DNA from: JARYMI01 sp037444845
GTDB taxonomy: Bacteria > Acidobacteriota > Aminicenantia > Aminicenantales > UBA8522
DNA length: 64,000 nucleotides
Direction: 5' to 3'
NCBI GenBank assembly: GCA_037444845.1
Contig: JBBILQ010000007.1
Span: forward strand, 8,972-72,971
Shown here: one piece after another, positions 25,753 through 32,749 of the stretch
Layout: each line of letters starts with the position of its first letter
How positions within the stretch are numbered: the first letter of the stretch is position 1
Program-made: the position numbers and the translations under genes
Notes under the pieces: model-generated
Told to the model about the DNA's origin: nothing
The model's input: the letters and a program-made list of their open reading frames with translations, nothing else
Database searches by the model: none

Positions 25753-26238
25753 TCAATCCACGGACCCCTTCCCGCTGAGCTTGAAAATTCCCAGGCCGGA
25801 CGCATCCACCCCATCCTGGCGGGCCAAAAACTCTCCGGATATCGTATAGCCCTCGAAAGAACCTTTTCCTTTTCCTTGGAGGTCTATTTTGGCCGTGAGG
25901 TCGGCGACGATGTGCTGCCTGACCAGGATGGACACTTGATTCTCTTTGCTCTTCCAGCAAGCTTCGAAAAGAGGTTGAGATTTTTCATCTAAGAGAGTGA
26001 TGGTCCCTCCGCCGGAGCAGCTGAGCCGGATTCCACCGTCCTCTTCCTGACCAACAACATCGATGCTTTGGATTTCAATGGAGACAGCGGGCTTCACCCG
26101 CAGTGATTTTCCATTAGTAAAACGCAGCGGCGCCAATGTTCCTTCCGCAGAACCGGAGCGTGCTTCATAAACAGAGGCATCGAATGAGATGATCGTAGAA
26201 TCCCCGAACGAAAATTCTCCCCAGACTTCATGTGTCAT
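25753..26238 (-). CDS. Unknown protein in sugar dehydrogenase operon
   Basis: A 161-residue soluble protein that I do not recognise. The ATG at 26238 was chosen because GGAGGG lies six bases upstream. It is rich in beta strands: EFSFGDSTIISFDASVYEARSG, SVSIEIQSIDV-like stretches, GGGTITLLDEK, and a final GLGIFKLSGKGSVD. No signal peptide is evident. It starts 28 bases after the first Gfo/Idh/MocA gene of the pair, so it is probably translated from the same message and may act on or bind the same sugar derivative. A lipocalin-like or AttH-like fold is possible from the strand pattern, but this is a guess. Confidence 0.7.
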   Translation of the reverse strand: MTHEVWGEFSFGDSTIISFDASVYEARSGSAEGTLAPLRFTNGKSLRVKPAVSIEIQSIDVVGQEEDGGIRLSCSGGGTITLLDEKSQPLFEACWKSKENQVSILVRQHIVADLTAKIDLQGKGKGSFEGYTISGEFLARQDGVDASGLGIFKLSGKGSVD

Positions 26239-26266
26239 GAGCATCCCTCCACGAGTGTATCGGTTC

Positions 26267-27229
26267 TCATAAATCGACGGCCCTTCCCGATTCAGCAGAC
26301 TGGAAGGCCGCCTCGATAATACGGATGACAAGCTTCGATTCTTCAGGAGTCACTGCGACTTTGGCCTTTCCCTGGAGCGCTTGAGCGACATTGGTGTAGA
26401 AGCCCTCCTTAACCGCAGGGGCTGGCGCCAGTTCCTCCGGCCCGTTCTTTGTCCGGAGCAGAAATTTCCCCTTTTCGGAGACCAGGCTTCCCTGGGCGCC
26501 GAGGACATACCAGCGCGGCCTTGGGATCCAGGAATTGTGGCTGAGCTCGATGTCGACGCGCGAGCCGTCGGCAAACCTCAGAAGCACCCGCGCATATGTC
26601 TCTGATTCGACGTCCCACGCCCAGGTGCCGGCAAAAGCAAAAACAGATAGCGGAGGAGCGGACACAAGCTGGAGGGCTTGATCAATCAAATGCGACCCGA
26701 GGTCATAAATGACTCCTCCCCCAGTGCCGCGTTGGGCTCTCCAGCCCGTTGGTTTGAGAAGGTCGGTATAGGCAATGTGGAGGAGAAAAACAGGGCTAAT
26801 TTTTCTTTCGGAGAGGACCTTTTTAACCGTCAAAAAATCCGAGTCCCAGCGCCGGTTGTGTCGCGTGGTTAAGATCCGGCCTTTCTCGCGGGCGGCCTCA
26901 ATCATGGCATCGGCTTCGGATACATGAAGGCACATCGGCTTTTCGACAGCGGCGTGTTTTCCGGCGTTTAAGGCCTGGATCGCCATCTCGGCATGACAAT
27001 AGCTCGGAGTGGAGATGGCCACAAGATCCACCTGCTCGTCCCCGAGGACTTCCGAGAAACTGGGAAAGATTTTCACTCCATAGGCTTTCCTGGCTTCTTC
27101 CTGAAATTGGGAATTTCGGGCACAAATTCCGTAGAGGTTGAGGCCTTCTGTGTTCTTGATGGCATCGCAATGAAATATCCGGGTATGGAGAGATCTCCCA
27201 TAGCCTACCACGACCGCGTTGGCGTCCAT
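26267..27229 (-). CDS. Gfo/Idh/MocA family oxidoreductase
   Basis: A 320-residue cytoplasmic NAD(P)-dependent sugar or cyclitol dehydrogenase. The N-terminal Rossmann domain starts VVVGYGRSLH, an unusual form of GxGxxG. The catalytic Glu-Lys-Pro is in AVEKPMCLHVSEAD, followed by TRHNRRWDSDFLTVK and GGGVIYDLGSHLIDQ, where Asp and His help catalysis. It is paralogous to the gene directly upstream (10-base gap), sharing the HNRRWD motif and overall layout. The ATG follows AGAGGAAAAT. The substrate is unknown; the pair may act on two steps of one pathway or form a heteromer. Confidence 0.9.
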   Translation of the reverse strand: MDANAVVVGYGRSLHTRIFHCDAIKNTEGLNLYGICARNSQFQEEARKAYGVKIFPSFSEVLGDEQVDLVAISTPSYCHAEMAIQALNAGKHAAVEKPMCLHVSEADAMIEAAREKGRILTTRHNRRWDSDFLTVKKVLSERKISPVFLLHIAYTDLLKPTGWRAQRGTGGGVIYDLGSHLIDQALQLVSAPPLSVFAFAGTWAWDVESETYARVLLRFADGSRVDIELSHNSWIPRPRWYVLGAQGSLVSEKGKFLLRTKNGPEELAPAPAVKEGFYTNVAQALQGKAKVAVTPEESKLVIRIIEAAFQSAESGRAVDL

Positions 27230-27239
27230 ATTTTCCTCT

Positions 27240-28214
27240 TCAGGGCTGGGAAGCCAGCCTTACGGCTTGGCCCGTCTCCGCTGACCGGAAAGCGGCTTCT
27301 ATCACGGCGATAACCTGCCTTGCCTGTTCCGGCTTGACGATAAGCTCTTTTCCTTCATTGATGGCGCCAGAAAAATTGGCATAAAACTCATGGTCTCTGC
27401 TTATCTGCGAGATGATTTCCTTTTCTTCAATCGCTGTCCGGAGAAGAAATTTCCCGCCGGAATAAACCAGGCTGCCCGTCTCTCCCAGGATATACCAGCG
27501 CGGACGTGGAATCCAGGAGATATTGCTGGTCTCTATTTCGGAAATGATCCCGTTCTCGAACTGGAGCACGAGCCGGGCATATGTTTCGACTTCAACCTGC
27601 CACCCCCGCGAGGCGATGACAGCAAAAACGCTTGCAGGAGAAGAGGGGATGAGGTCCAGAATCTGGTCAATCAAGTGACAGCCCCAATCGACAAACCATC
27701 CTCCGCCCTGGCTTTTTTGCGACCGCCAGTTCGACGGCCGGATGTGAGCGCTCAAAGAAGAATCGACGACAAAAAGCGGCCCCAGGCTTCCTTCGTCGAT
27801 CACATTCTTGACCGTAAGATAATCCCCATCCCAGCGGCGGTTGTGCCTGACCGCAAGAAGCCGCCGGTGCTTGCGGCTCGAGTCGATAAGAGCGTCGGCC
27901 TCAGCCGTTGAAAGACACATGGGTTTTTCCAGGATGACATGTTTTCCGGCTTCAAGGCAGCGCAGGGCGAGCCGGGCGTGGCTCTCGTTCGGCGTGGCAA
28001 TGACAACGGCGTCAACGTGATCGTCGGTAACGACTTCTTCGATACCAGCATAGCCGCGGACGTTATAGAAACGGCAAGCTTCTTCCCGGCAAACCTCCAC
28101 AGGCTCGCAAACGCCGTGGAAGTTTAGACCTTTGGTCTTGCGAATGACCTCGCAGTGCTCAAGCCTCTGATTCAGCCCCAAACCATACCCGACGACAACC
28201 AGGTTCGCGCTCAT
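27240..28214 (-). CDS. Gfo/Idh/MocA family oxidoreductase (paralogue)
   Basis: A 324-residue member of the same subfamily as its downstream neighbour. It has VVVGYGLGLNQRLEHC at the N-terminus, catalytic Glu-Lys-Pro in ILEKPMCLSTAEAD, VRHNRRWDGDYLTVK, and GGGWFVDWGCHLIDQ. The tandem arrangement and close similarity imply gene duplication. No ribosome site is obvious before the ATG; the leader is AT-rich and a promoter with a perfect TTGACA lies 45-50 bases upstream. Cofactor and substrate cannot be read. The product is soluble, without a twin-arginine signal, unlike the dehydrogenases at 32750 and 48368. Confidence 0.9.
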   Translation of the reverse strand: MSANLVVVGYGLGLNQRLEHCEVIRKTKGLNFHGVCEPVEVCREEACRFYNVRGYAGIEEVVTDDHVDAVVIATPNESHARLALRCLEAGKHVILEKPMCLSTAEADALIDSSRKHRRLLAVRHNRRWDGDYLTVKNVIDEGSLGPLFVVDSSLSAHIRPSNWRSQKSQGGGWFVDWGCHLIDQILDLIPSSPASVFAVIASRGWQVEVETYARLVLQFENGIISEIETSNISWIPRPRWYILGETGSLVYSGGKFLLRTAIEEKEIISQISRDHEFYANFSGAINEGKELIVKPEQARQVIAVIEAAFRSAETGQAVRLASQP

Positions 28215-28234
28215 TTTATCTGTTTTTCGTTCCT

Positions 28235-28264
28235 TATTTACAATTTATTGGCGTTCCTTGTCAA
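28235..28264 (-). promoter_or_regulatory. Promoter of the paired dehydrogenase operon
   Basis: On the minus strand, TTGACA (28264-28259), an 18-base spacer and TAAATA (28240-28235) precede the dehydrogenase gene starting at 28214. The -35 is perfect; the -10 matches four of six. Confidence 0.45.
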
Positions 28265-28312
28265 GAAACCCGTGGCGGGTTGTAAGCAGCTCCGATTAGA
28301 TATGCTCCAACC

Positions 28313-28483
28313 AAGCCGGCGAACATCATGTTGACGGAAAAGGGCCAGGCAAAGATCATGGATTTTGGCCTGGCCAAGCTGATTTCAGGCGCCGACGTTA
28401 CCAAAACTCTGACGGTCATGGGGACAATCGCCTACCAGGAACTCCTGAGGGCTGCTGAGTCGTCGGCCGAATATTTATCGTAA
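28313..28483 (+). pseudogene. Ser/Thr protein kinase fragment
   Basis: This frame reads KPANIMLTEKGQAKIMDFGL, then AKLISGADVTKT and GTIAYQ, and stops at 28483. It is the catalytic-loop end, the metal-binding Asp-Phe-Gly and the activation segment of a eukaryotic-type serine/threonine kinase. The following MSPE motif is damaged (AYQE) and the frame then degenerates. The N-lobe, including the ATP-binding Lys, is missing. It is a decayed gene, perhaps of the kinase-TPR type common in this lineage. Confidence 0.7.
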
Positions 28484-28579
28484 TCTTCTCTTGCCCCGGG
28501 AGGAGAAGCCTGTCAGATTTCCGGCGCTTTTCGGCTCGTTCCCCGCTTCCTTGCTCCTTTCGGATGGTTTCAATCTAAT

Positions 28580-28609
28580 TTGACACCCGATGAGGCTTCG
28601 ATTTATCAT
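28580..28609 (+). promoter_or_regulatory. Candidate promoter upstream of hppA
   Basis: TTGACA (28580-28585), 18 bases, then TATCAT (28604-28609). It would give hppA a leader of about 240 bases. The bases TTGACACCCGA are shared with the promoter at 56797. The call rests on the consensus alone. Confidence 0.35.
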
Positions 28610-28669
28610 GCCCAACAATAGGATGGAGCAAAACTGGCACTGGAGCGATCATTTAACCGGCGCAGCTGA

Positions 28670-28852
28670 AAACGAAATGCTTCTCTTTTTTTATCAGAGG
28701 CTAACTTCACCATTGCCACAGTGGTTCCGCCTGTCGCGGAAGAGAAGAAAGCGGAGGAAGTGGCCGCAGAGGCTTTCAGGGGGATGTTTATGGAGGGATT
28801 GCAAACGGCGATGAACCGGTTTCAGAAAAAAATTAGAACGGAGGAGAGTTAA
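28670..28852 (+). pseudogene. C-terminal fragment of an unrecognised protein
   Basis: An open frame after a stop at 28667-28669 reads ANFTIATVVPPVAEEKKAEE and then a helical stretch ending FQKKIRTEES, with its stop two bases before the hppA ATG. It lacks a start codon with a ribosome site. The charged helix may be the tail of the kinase-related gene whose fragment lies just upstream, or of another lost gene. No family recognised. Confidence 0.3.
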
Positions 28853-28854
28853 TT

Positions 28855-30924
28855 ATGGTCTGGATTGGAGTTGCGGCACTCACGGGGATTATCGCTTTAT
28901 CTTTTGTCCTTATTACGGCCAAAAGGGTCATGAAACAGGACCCCGGAAACGCCGAGATGGTTGCCATTTCAGAGGCCGTCCATGAAGGGGCAATGGCTTT
29001 TTTGAAAAGGGAATATAAGGCCATCTGCATCTTTGCGGCCATCGTGGCAATCCTCCTGGCCATAGGGTTAAAAGGCCAGGGATGGCATTTCTCCATTCTC
29101 ACAGCGTTCTCCTATCTAATAGGAGCGGCCTGTTCCATGGTGGCTGGTTATGTGGGATTGAGCATTGCCACGAGGGCGAACTCTCGAACGGCTCAGGGAG
29201 CCACCCGGGGATTTAACCAGGCCCTTTCTGTGGCCTTTCCGGGCGGCGCAGTGATGGGACTTACGGTTGTGGGATTGGGGCTTCTGGTCTTTTCAGTCGT
29301 TTTTATGGTTCTAAGTCAGCTTGCTCCCGGGGGATTGGTAGAAAAAATGACCGAAGCCGCAGGCATCATCGCCGGTTTCAGCATGGGCGCCAGTTCCGTC
29401 GCTCTTTTTGCAAGAGTGGGAGGGGGCATTTATACGAAAGCCGCCGATGTGGGCGCCGACCTTGTGGGAAAGGTCGAGGCCGGAATTCCGGAGGATGATC
29501 CCCGGAATCCCGCAACGATTGCCGATAATGTGGGAGACAATGTAGGCGATGTGGCCGGGATGGGCGCGGATCTCTATGAGTCCTATATCGGTTCGCTCCT
29601 CTCCGGAGTGATCATCGCCATGACCACGCTTCCGACACCGGAACTCAAAATCAAGGGAGTGATTCTCTCCTTTCTTCTCTACGCCATCGGAATCATCGCC
29701 TCCATCCTTGGAGTCTTCTTTGTTCGAACCGACGAGAAATCCGATCCGAGAAAGGCGCTCAACAACGGAACCCTTGCCAGTTCTGTCTTCTATTCGATCG
29801 GGGCGCTCATTCTGGTCTGGGTGATGTTCGACGGAAATCTCTCTTACTTCCTGGCCACCTTTGCGGGCATTGTGTCAGGAATGGTGATCGGATATACAGC
29901 TTACTACTATACCTCAGGGAAATCGGTTCAGGGTCTGGCCAAGGCGAGCATTACGGGATCAGCCACAACGATTATCCATGGATTTGCCTTGAGTTGCCGG
30001 AGCACGGTCACCCCTCTGGTGATCATCGGGATCGCCATTCTGACCTCCTTTAAGCTTGGCGGTTTCTTTGGCATTGCGCTGGCGGCCATCGGAATGTTAG
30101 CCATTACAGGCATGGTTGTTTCCGTGGACGCCTACGGGCCCATTGCAGACAACTCCGGAGGCGTTGCGGAGATGGCCCGTATGGGCAAAGATATACGGAA
30201 GATCACCGATTCTCTGGATGCCGCTGGAAACACAACCGCCGCTGTTGGAAAGGGTTTTGCCATCGGCTCCGCGGCATTGACTGCTCTGGCCCTTTTCCTC
30301 TCCTATACGCAGGTGATGGGTCTTTCAGCCATCGACATCATGAGCGCTGCAGGAGGCTATAAAATTGTGGCGGGTGTCTTCATCGGCGCCGTCATTCCTT
30401 ACTATTTTGCCGGAGCAACAATGATGGCTGTCGGAAGGGCGGCCTTCAGGGTGGTGGAGGAAGTTCGAAGGCAGTTCAGGGAGATCAAGGGATTGATGGA
30501 AGGCACGGCACGCGCGGAATACGCAAGATGCGTTGACATCACCACCGCCGGCGCGCTCAAGGAGATGGTTGCGCCTGGAGTGGCGGCAGTAGCGATTCCC
30601 ATCGTTCTGGGAAGTCTCTTAGGTCCGGAAGCCCTGGCCGGAATGTTGTTAGGTTCTCTTGCCACGGGTGTTCCCCTTGCGCTCCAGATGGCCAATGCCG
30701 GAGGAGCCTGGGACAATGCGAAGAAATGGATTGAGGAAGGGAATCTGGGTGGCAAGGGCTCTGATACTCACAAGGCCGCTGTCGTGGGAGACACCGTAGG
30801 CGATCCTTTCAAAGACACCTCCGGTCCTTCGATGAACATTCTCTTAAAATTGATGACCGTGGTCTCGTTGGTCTTTGGCCCGATGATCCTTGTCATCCAC
30901 CAGTGGATCATCTCACTGTTTTGA
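28855..30924 (+). CDS. hppA: Membrane-bound pyrophosphatase, K+-dependent type
   Basis: A 689-residue integral membrane pyrophosphatase with about sixteen helices that couples PPi hydrolysis to H+ or Na+ export. The catalytic loop GIPEDDPRNPATIADNVGDN and GDVAGMGADLYESY is intact, as are DAYGPIADNSGG and VGDTVGDPFKDTSGPS. The motif GNTTAAVGKG has Ala where K+-independent enzymes have Lys (GNTTKA), so by known family rules this is the K+-dependent class. Whether it pumps Na+ or H+ is not decided. It would recover energy from biosynthetic PPi in a fermentative or low-energy anaerobe. GGAGGAG precedes the ATG. Kinase and TPR fragments flank the gene, suggesting insertion into a decayed locus. 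Confidence 0.97.
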   Translation: MVWIGVAALTGIIALSFVLITAKRVMKQDPGNAEMVAISEAVHEGAMAFLKREYKAICIFAAIVAILLAIGLKGQGWHFSILTAFSYLIGAACSMVAGYVGLSIATRANSRTAQGATRGFNQALSVAFPGGAVMGLTVVGLGLLVFSVVFMVLSQLAPGGLVEKMTEAAGIIAGFSMGASSVALFARVGGGIYTKAADVGADLVGKVEAGIPEDDPRNPATIADNVGDNVGDVAGMGADLYESYIGSLLSGVIIAMTTLPTPELKIKGVILSFLLYAIGIIASILGVFFVRTDEKSDPRKALNNGTLASSVFYSIGALILVWVMFDGNLSYFLATFAGIVSGMVIGYTAYYYTSGKSVQGLAKASITGSATTIIHGFALSCRSTVTPLVIIGIAILTSFKLGGFFGIALAAIGMLAITGMVVSVDAYGPIADNSGGVAEMARMGKDIRKITDSLDAAGNTTAAVGKGFAIGSAALTALALFLSYTQVMGLSAIDIMSAAGGYKIVAGVFIGAVIPYYFAGATMMAVGRAAFRVVEEVRRQFREIKGLMEGTARAEYARCVDITTAGALKEMVAPGVAAVAIPIVLGSLLGPEALAGMLLGSLATGVPLALQMANAGGAWDNAKKWIEEGNLGGKGSDTHKAAVVGDTVGDPFKDTSGPSMNILLKLMTVVSLVFGPMILVIHQWIISLF

Positions 30925-31000
30925 TCCTGTGTCCTCGCGTTGATATTGCGAGAAACAAGGTTGTAATGTAAAGAAACACCAATATCCAAACATCCGAAAA

Positions 31001-31138
31001 CCGCTTGTATGAGAAAAAAGGCTTAAAAGAGAAAGCGGAAGAACATTATCGCAAGTTCCTCGACCTCTGGAAGGACGGCCGACCCGGGCTTGCCCGAGAT
31101 CGAGCACGCCAGAAAACGCCTGGCCGCCATTTCGTAGG
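31001..31138 (+). pseudogene. C-terminal TPR fragment, frameshifted
   Basis: The first frame reads YEKKGLKEKAEEHYRKFLDL then WKD; after a frameshift near 31075 another frame continues ADPGLPEIEHARKRLAAIS and stops at about 31138. Together these make a TPR-type helix pair and tail of the kind found at the C-terminus of kinase-TPR proteins. The rest of the 30925-31242 gap contains no gene; a weak CTCGC/GCGAG hairpin follows hppA at about 30933-30951 without a T-run. Confidence 0.55.
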
Positions 31139-31200
31139 AAAATCTCTGCGTCATGGTTCGCCCCTTTCCTTGCAGATTTATGGAGATAATCCTTTGCGTT

Positions 31201-31242
31201 ATTTGGAGTTGACAATTCCAAATAAATATGTAAATTGGAGTT
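31201..31242 (+). promoter_or_regulatory. Palindromic operator, promoter and ribosome site of the ATPase gene
   Basis: ATTTGGAGTT (31201-31210), GAC, AATTCCAAAT (31214-31223) is a 23-base near-perfect palindrome (one mismatch) overlapping a TTGACA (31209-31214). A third half-site, AATTGGAGTT, lies at 31233-31242 immediately before the ATG and contains the GGAG ribosome site. A -10-like TAAATT sits at 31231-31236. A protein binding the palindrome, or an RNA hairpin pairing AATTCCAA with TTGGAGTT, could block expression. Confidence 0.5.
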
Positions 31243-32406
31243 ATGTATCCCAGATTGCTCAAGCCACCTGACGCTAAAAGCTTCTTTCTTTTCGGACCGC
31301 GAGGGACCGGTAAAACCACGTGGGTTCACCGCACCTTTCCTGACGCGATTTACGTCGATCTCTTGGAGTCTGAACTCTTCACGCGGCTGGCGGCGAATCC
31401 CCAGCGCCTCGAAAGTCTGATTCCCCTTGACCACCGAGGCTGGGTTGTCATCGACGAGATTCAGAGAATACCGGATCTGCTTTCAGAGGTTCATCGTCTC
31501 ATCGGGATGCGGAAGGGTAAGTTTGCCTTGACAGGTTCGAGCGCAAGGAAGCTCCGCCGCCGCGGCGTCAACTTGCTGGGGGGCCGGGCCCGAACTCTGG
31601 CCATGCATCCGCTCACCTCTTCGGAGCTGGGCAATGACTTCAATCTGGAGAAATCGCAACGCATCGGCCATCTTCCGGCAGCGTATTCCGATCCCGATCC
31701 CGATAAGTACCTGGCAAGCTATGTGAAGACCTACCTGGAGGAAGAGGTTCGCCAGGAAGGATTGACGAGGAACCTCGGTGCTTTTGCGCGGTTTCTCGAG
31801 GCGGCCAGCTTCTCCCAGAGCGCGGTGCTCAACATTTCCGAAGTCGCCAGGGAATGTGGGGTCGAAAGAAAGGTCGTCGAGAATTATTTTGGAATCCTTG
31901 AGGACCTCCTTATCGGCTACCGGCTTCCCGTTTTTTCGAAGCGGGCAAAACGCCGGCTCGTCGGCCACCCGAAATTCTATTTCTTCGATGCCGGCGTGTT
32001 TCGAGCGCTGCGGCCGAAAGGTCCTCTCGACAGGCCCGAAGAAATCGACGGAGCGGCTTGCGAAACACTGCTCTTTCAGGAGCTCTTGGCTACGAATGAT
32101 ACCCTTGACCTCGGCTATAAGCTCTCGTTTTGGAGGTCGGCTGCCAACCAGGAGGTCGATTTTATCCTGTATGGAGCAAGGGGGCTATTCGCCTTTGAAA
32201 TCAAGAGGACGGCTCGCGTGAGCGGTGTTCACTTGCGAGGTCTGCGGGCGTTCTTAAAAGATTATCCGATGGCGAAGGCCTATTTCCTCTACGGAGGCCG
32301 GCGCCGCCTGCATGAAGGCCCGATCGATTGCCTTCCGATGGAAGATGCCTTTCGGAAGCTGCCGGAGATCCTCTCCGGTTCCCCTGCGCGCGCGGAATTC
32401 GCGTGA
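31243..32406 (+). CDS. AAA-type ATPase with DUF4143 domain
   Basis: A 387-residue soluble ATPase of the mobile AAA_14/DUF4143 family. Walker A GPRGTGKT is at residues 18-25 and Walker B VVIDEIQ around Asp71-Glu72; sensor-type LTGSSARKLRR follows, and DUF4143 starts near residue 190. The end of the domain has QEVDFIL, then FAFEIKRT, resembling a PD-(D/E)xK nuclease core. Function is unproven; the genes are widespread, strain-variable and often treated as toxin-antitoxin-like or defence-related. It has its own palindromic promoter and is surrounded by gene remnants, consistent with horizontal arrival. The C-terminus SGSPARAEFA looks ordinary. Confidence 0.88.
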   Translation: MYPRLLKPPDAKSFFLFGPRGTGKTTWVHRTFPDAIYVDLLESELFTRLAANPQRLESLIPLDHRGWVVIDEIQRIPDLLSEVHRLIGMRKGKFALTGSSARKLRRRGVNLLGGRARTLAMHPLTSSELGNDFNLEKSQRIGHLPAAYSDPDPDKYLASYVKTYLEEEVRQEGLTRNLGAFARFLEAASFSQSAVLNISEVARECGVERKVVENYFGILEDLLIGYRLPVFSKRAKRRLVGHPKFYFFDAGVFRALRPKGPLDRPEEIDGAACETLLFQELLATNDTLDLGYKLSFWRSAANQEVDFILYGARGLFAFEIKRTARVSGVHLRGLRAFLKDYPMAKAYFLYGGRRRLHEGPIDCLPMEDAFRKLPEILSGSPARAEFA

Positions 32407-32570
32407 GGCAACATCCAGCGAATTCATATGGTCGGGGTCGAGCTCCAGGCCCTTAGCATAGGCAGCCATCGAGTCGTTCTGAATGTCTCCCATCGCCGCG
32501 GCAGAAAACGAACGCTTATCTTTTCTCGCGTACGCCAACGTCATGTAACTGGCAAAGAAAGGTACTGTAT
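32407..32570 (-). pseudogene. TPR protein remnant
   Basis: On the minus strand the frame contains FFASYMTLAYARKDKRSF and then AYAKGLELDPDHMNSLDVAS, a TPR helix pair, before running antisense into the 3' end of the ATPase gene. No start codon with ribosome site and no proper end, so this is a piece of a TPR gene probably cut off when the ATPase gene arrived. Confidence 0.4.
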
Positions 32571-32598
32571 TGACAAATGGCCGGTGCCCGAGTAAATC
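32570..32598 (+). promoter_or_regulatory. Candidate promoter before the structured leader
   Basis: TTGACA (32570-32575), 17 bases, TAAATC (32593-32598). A perfect TATAAT also occurs at 32599-32604. With the first arrangement transcription would begin at about 32605-32606, exactly at the left arm of the palindrome that follows. Confidence 0.35.
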
Positions 32599-32605
32599 TA
32601 TAATT

Positions 32606-32725
32606 GGTGAACGGTGAGGCTTGGGATTAAGTATCGGGTTCAGGTCTTCGTTCCGAAGCGTCAAATCACGATGCGGGATTCCGCAGCGCTCTGACCTGCG
32701 TAAGCTCGCCGTTCACCGTTTTTTT
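32606..32725 (+). repeat. Branched palindrome before the Tat-dehydrogenase operon
   Basis: The left arm GGTGAACGGTGAGGCTT (32606-32622) pairs with AAGCTCGCCGTTCACC (32702-32717): 16 pairs with one wobble and one bulge. Inside, CAGGTC (32641-32646) pairs with GACCTG (32693-32698). Within that are two hairpins, TTCG/CGAA (32647-32657) and TGCGG/CCGCA (32672-32685). Seven Ts follow at 32719-32725, and the dehydrogenase ATG is at 32750. It could be a miniature mobile element, or a leader RNA or intrinsic terminator that attenuates the operon. It shows no match to 5S, SRP or a riboswitch I know. Confidence 0.5.
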
Positions 32726-32749
32726 GCCAAACGAAAAATGGGAGGAACG

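Noticed and set aside
32606..32725. Possible 5S rRNA or SRP RNA, because the ends pair and a T-run follows
   Set aside because: The conserved 5S loop sequence and the SRP GGAAGCAGCC core are absent on both strands.
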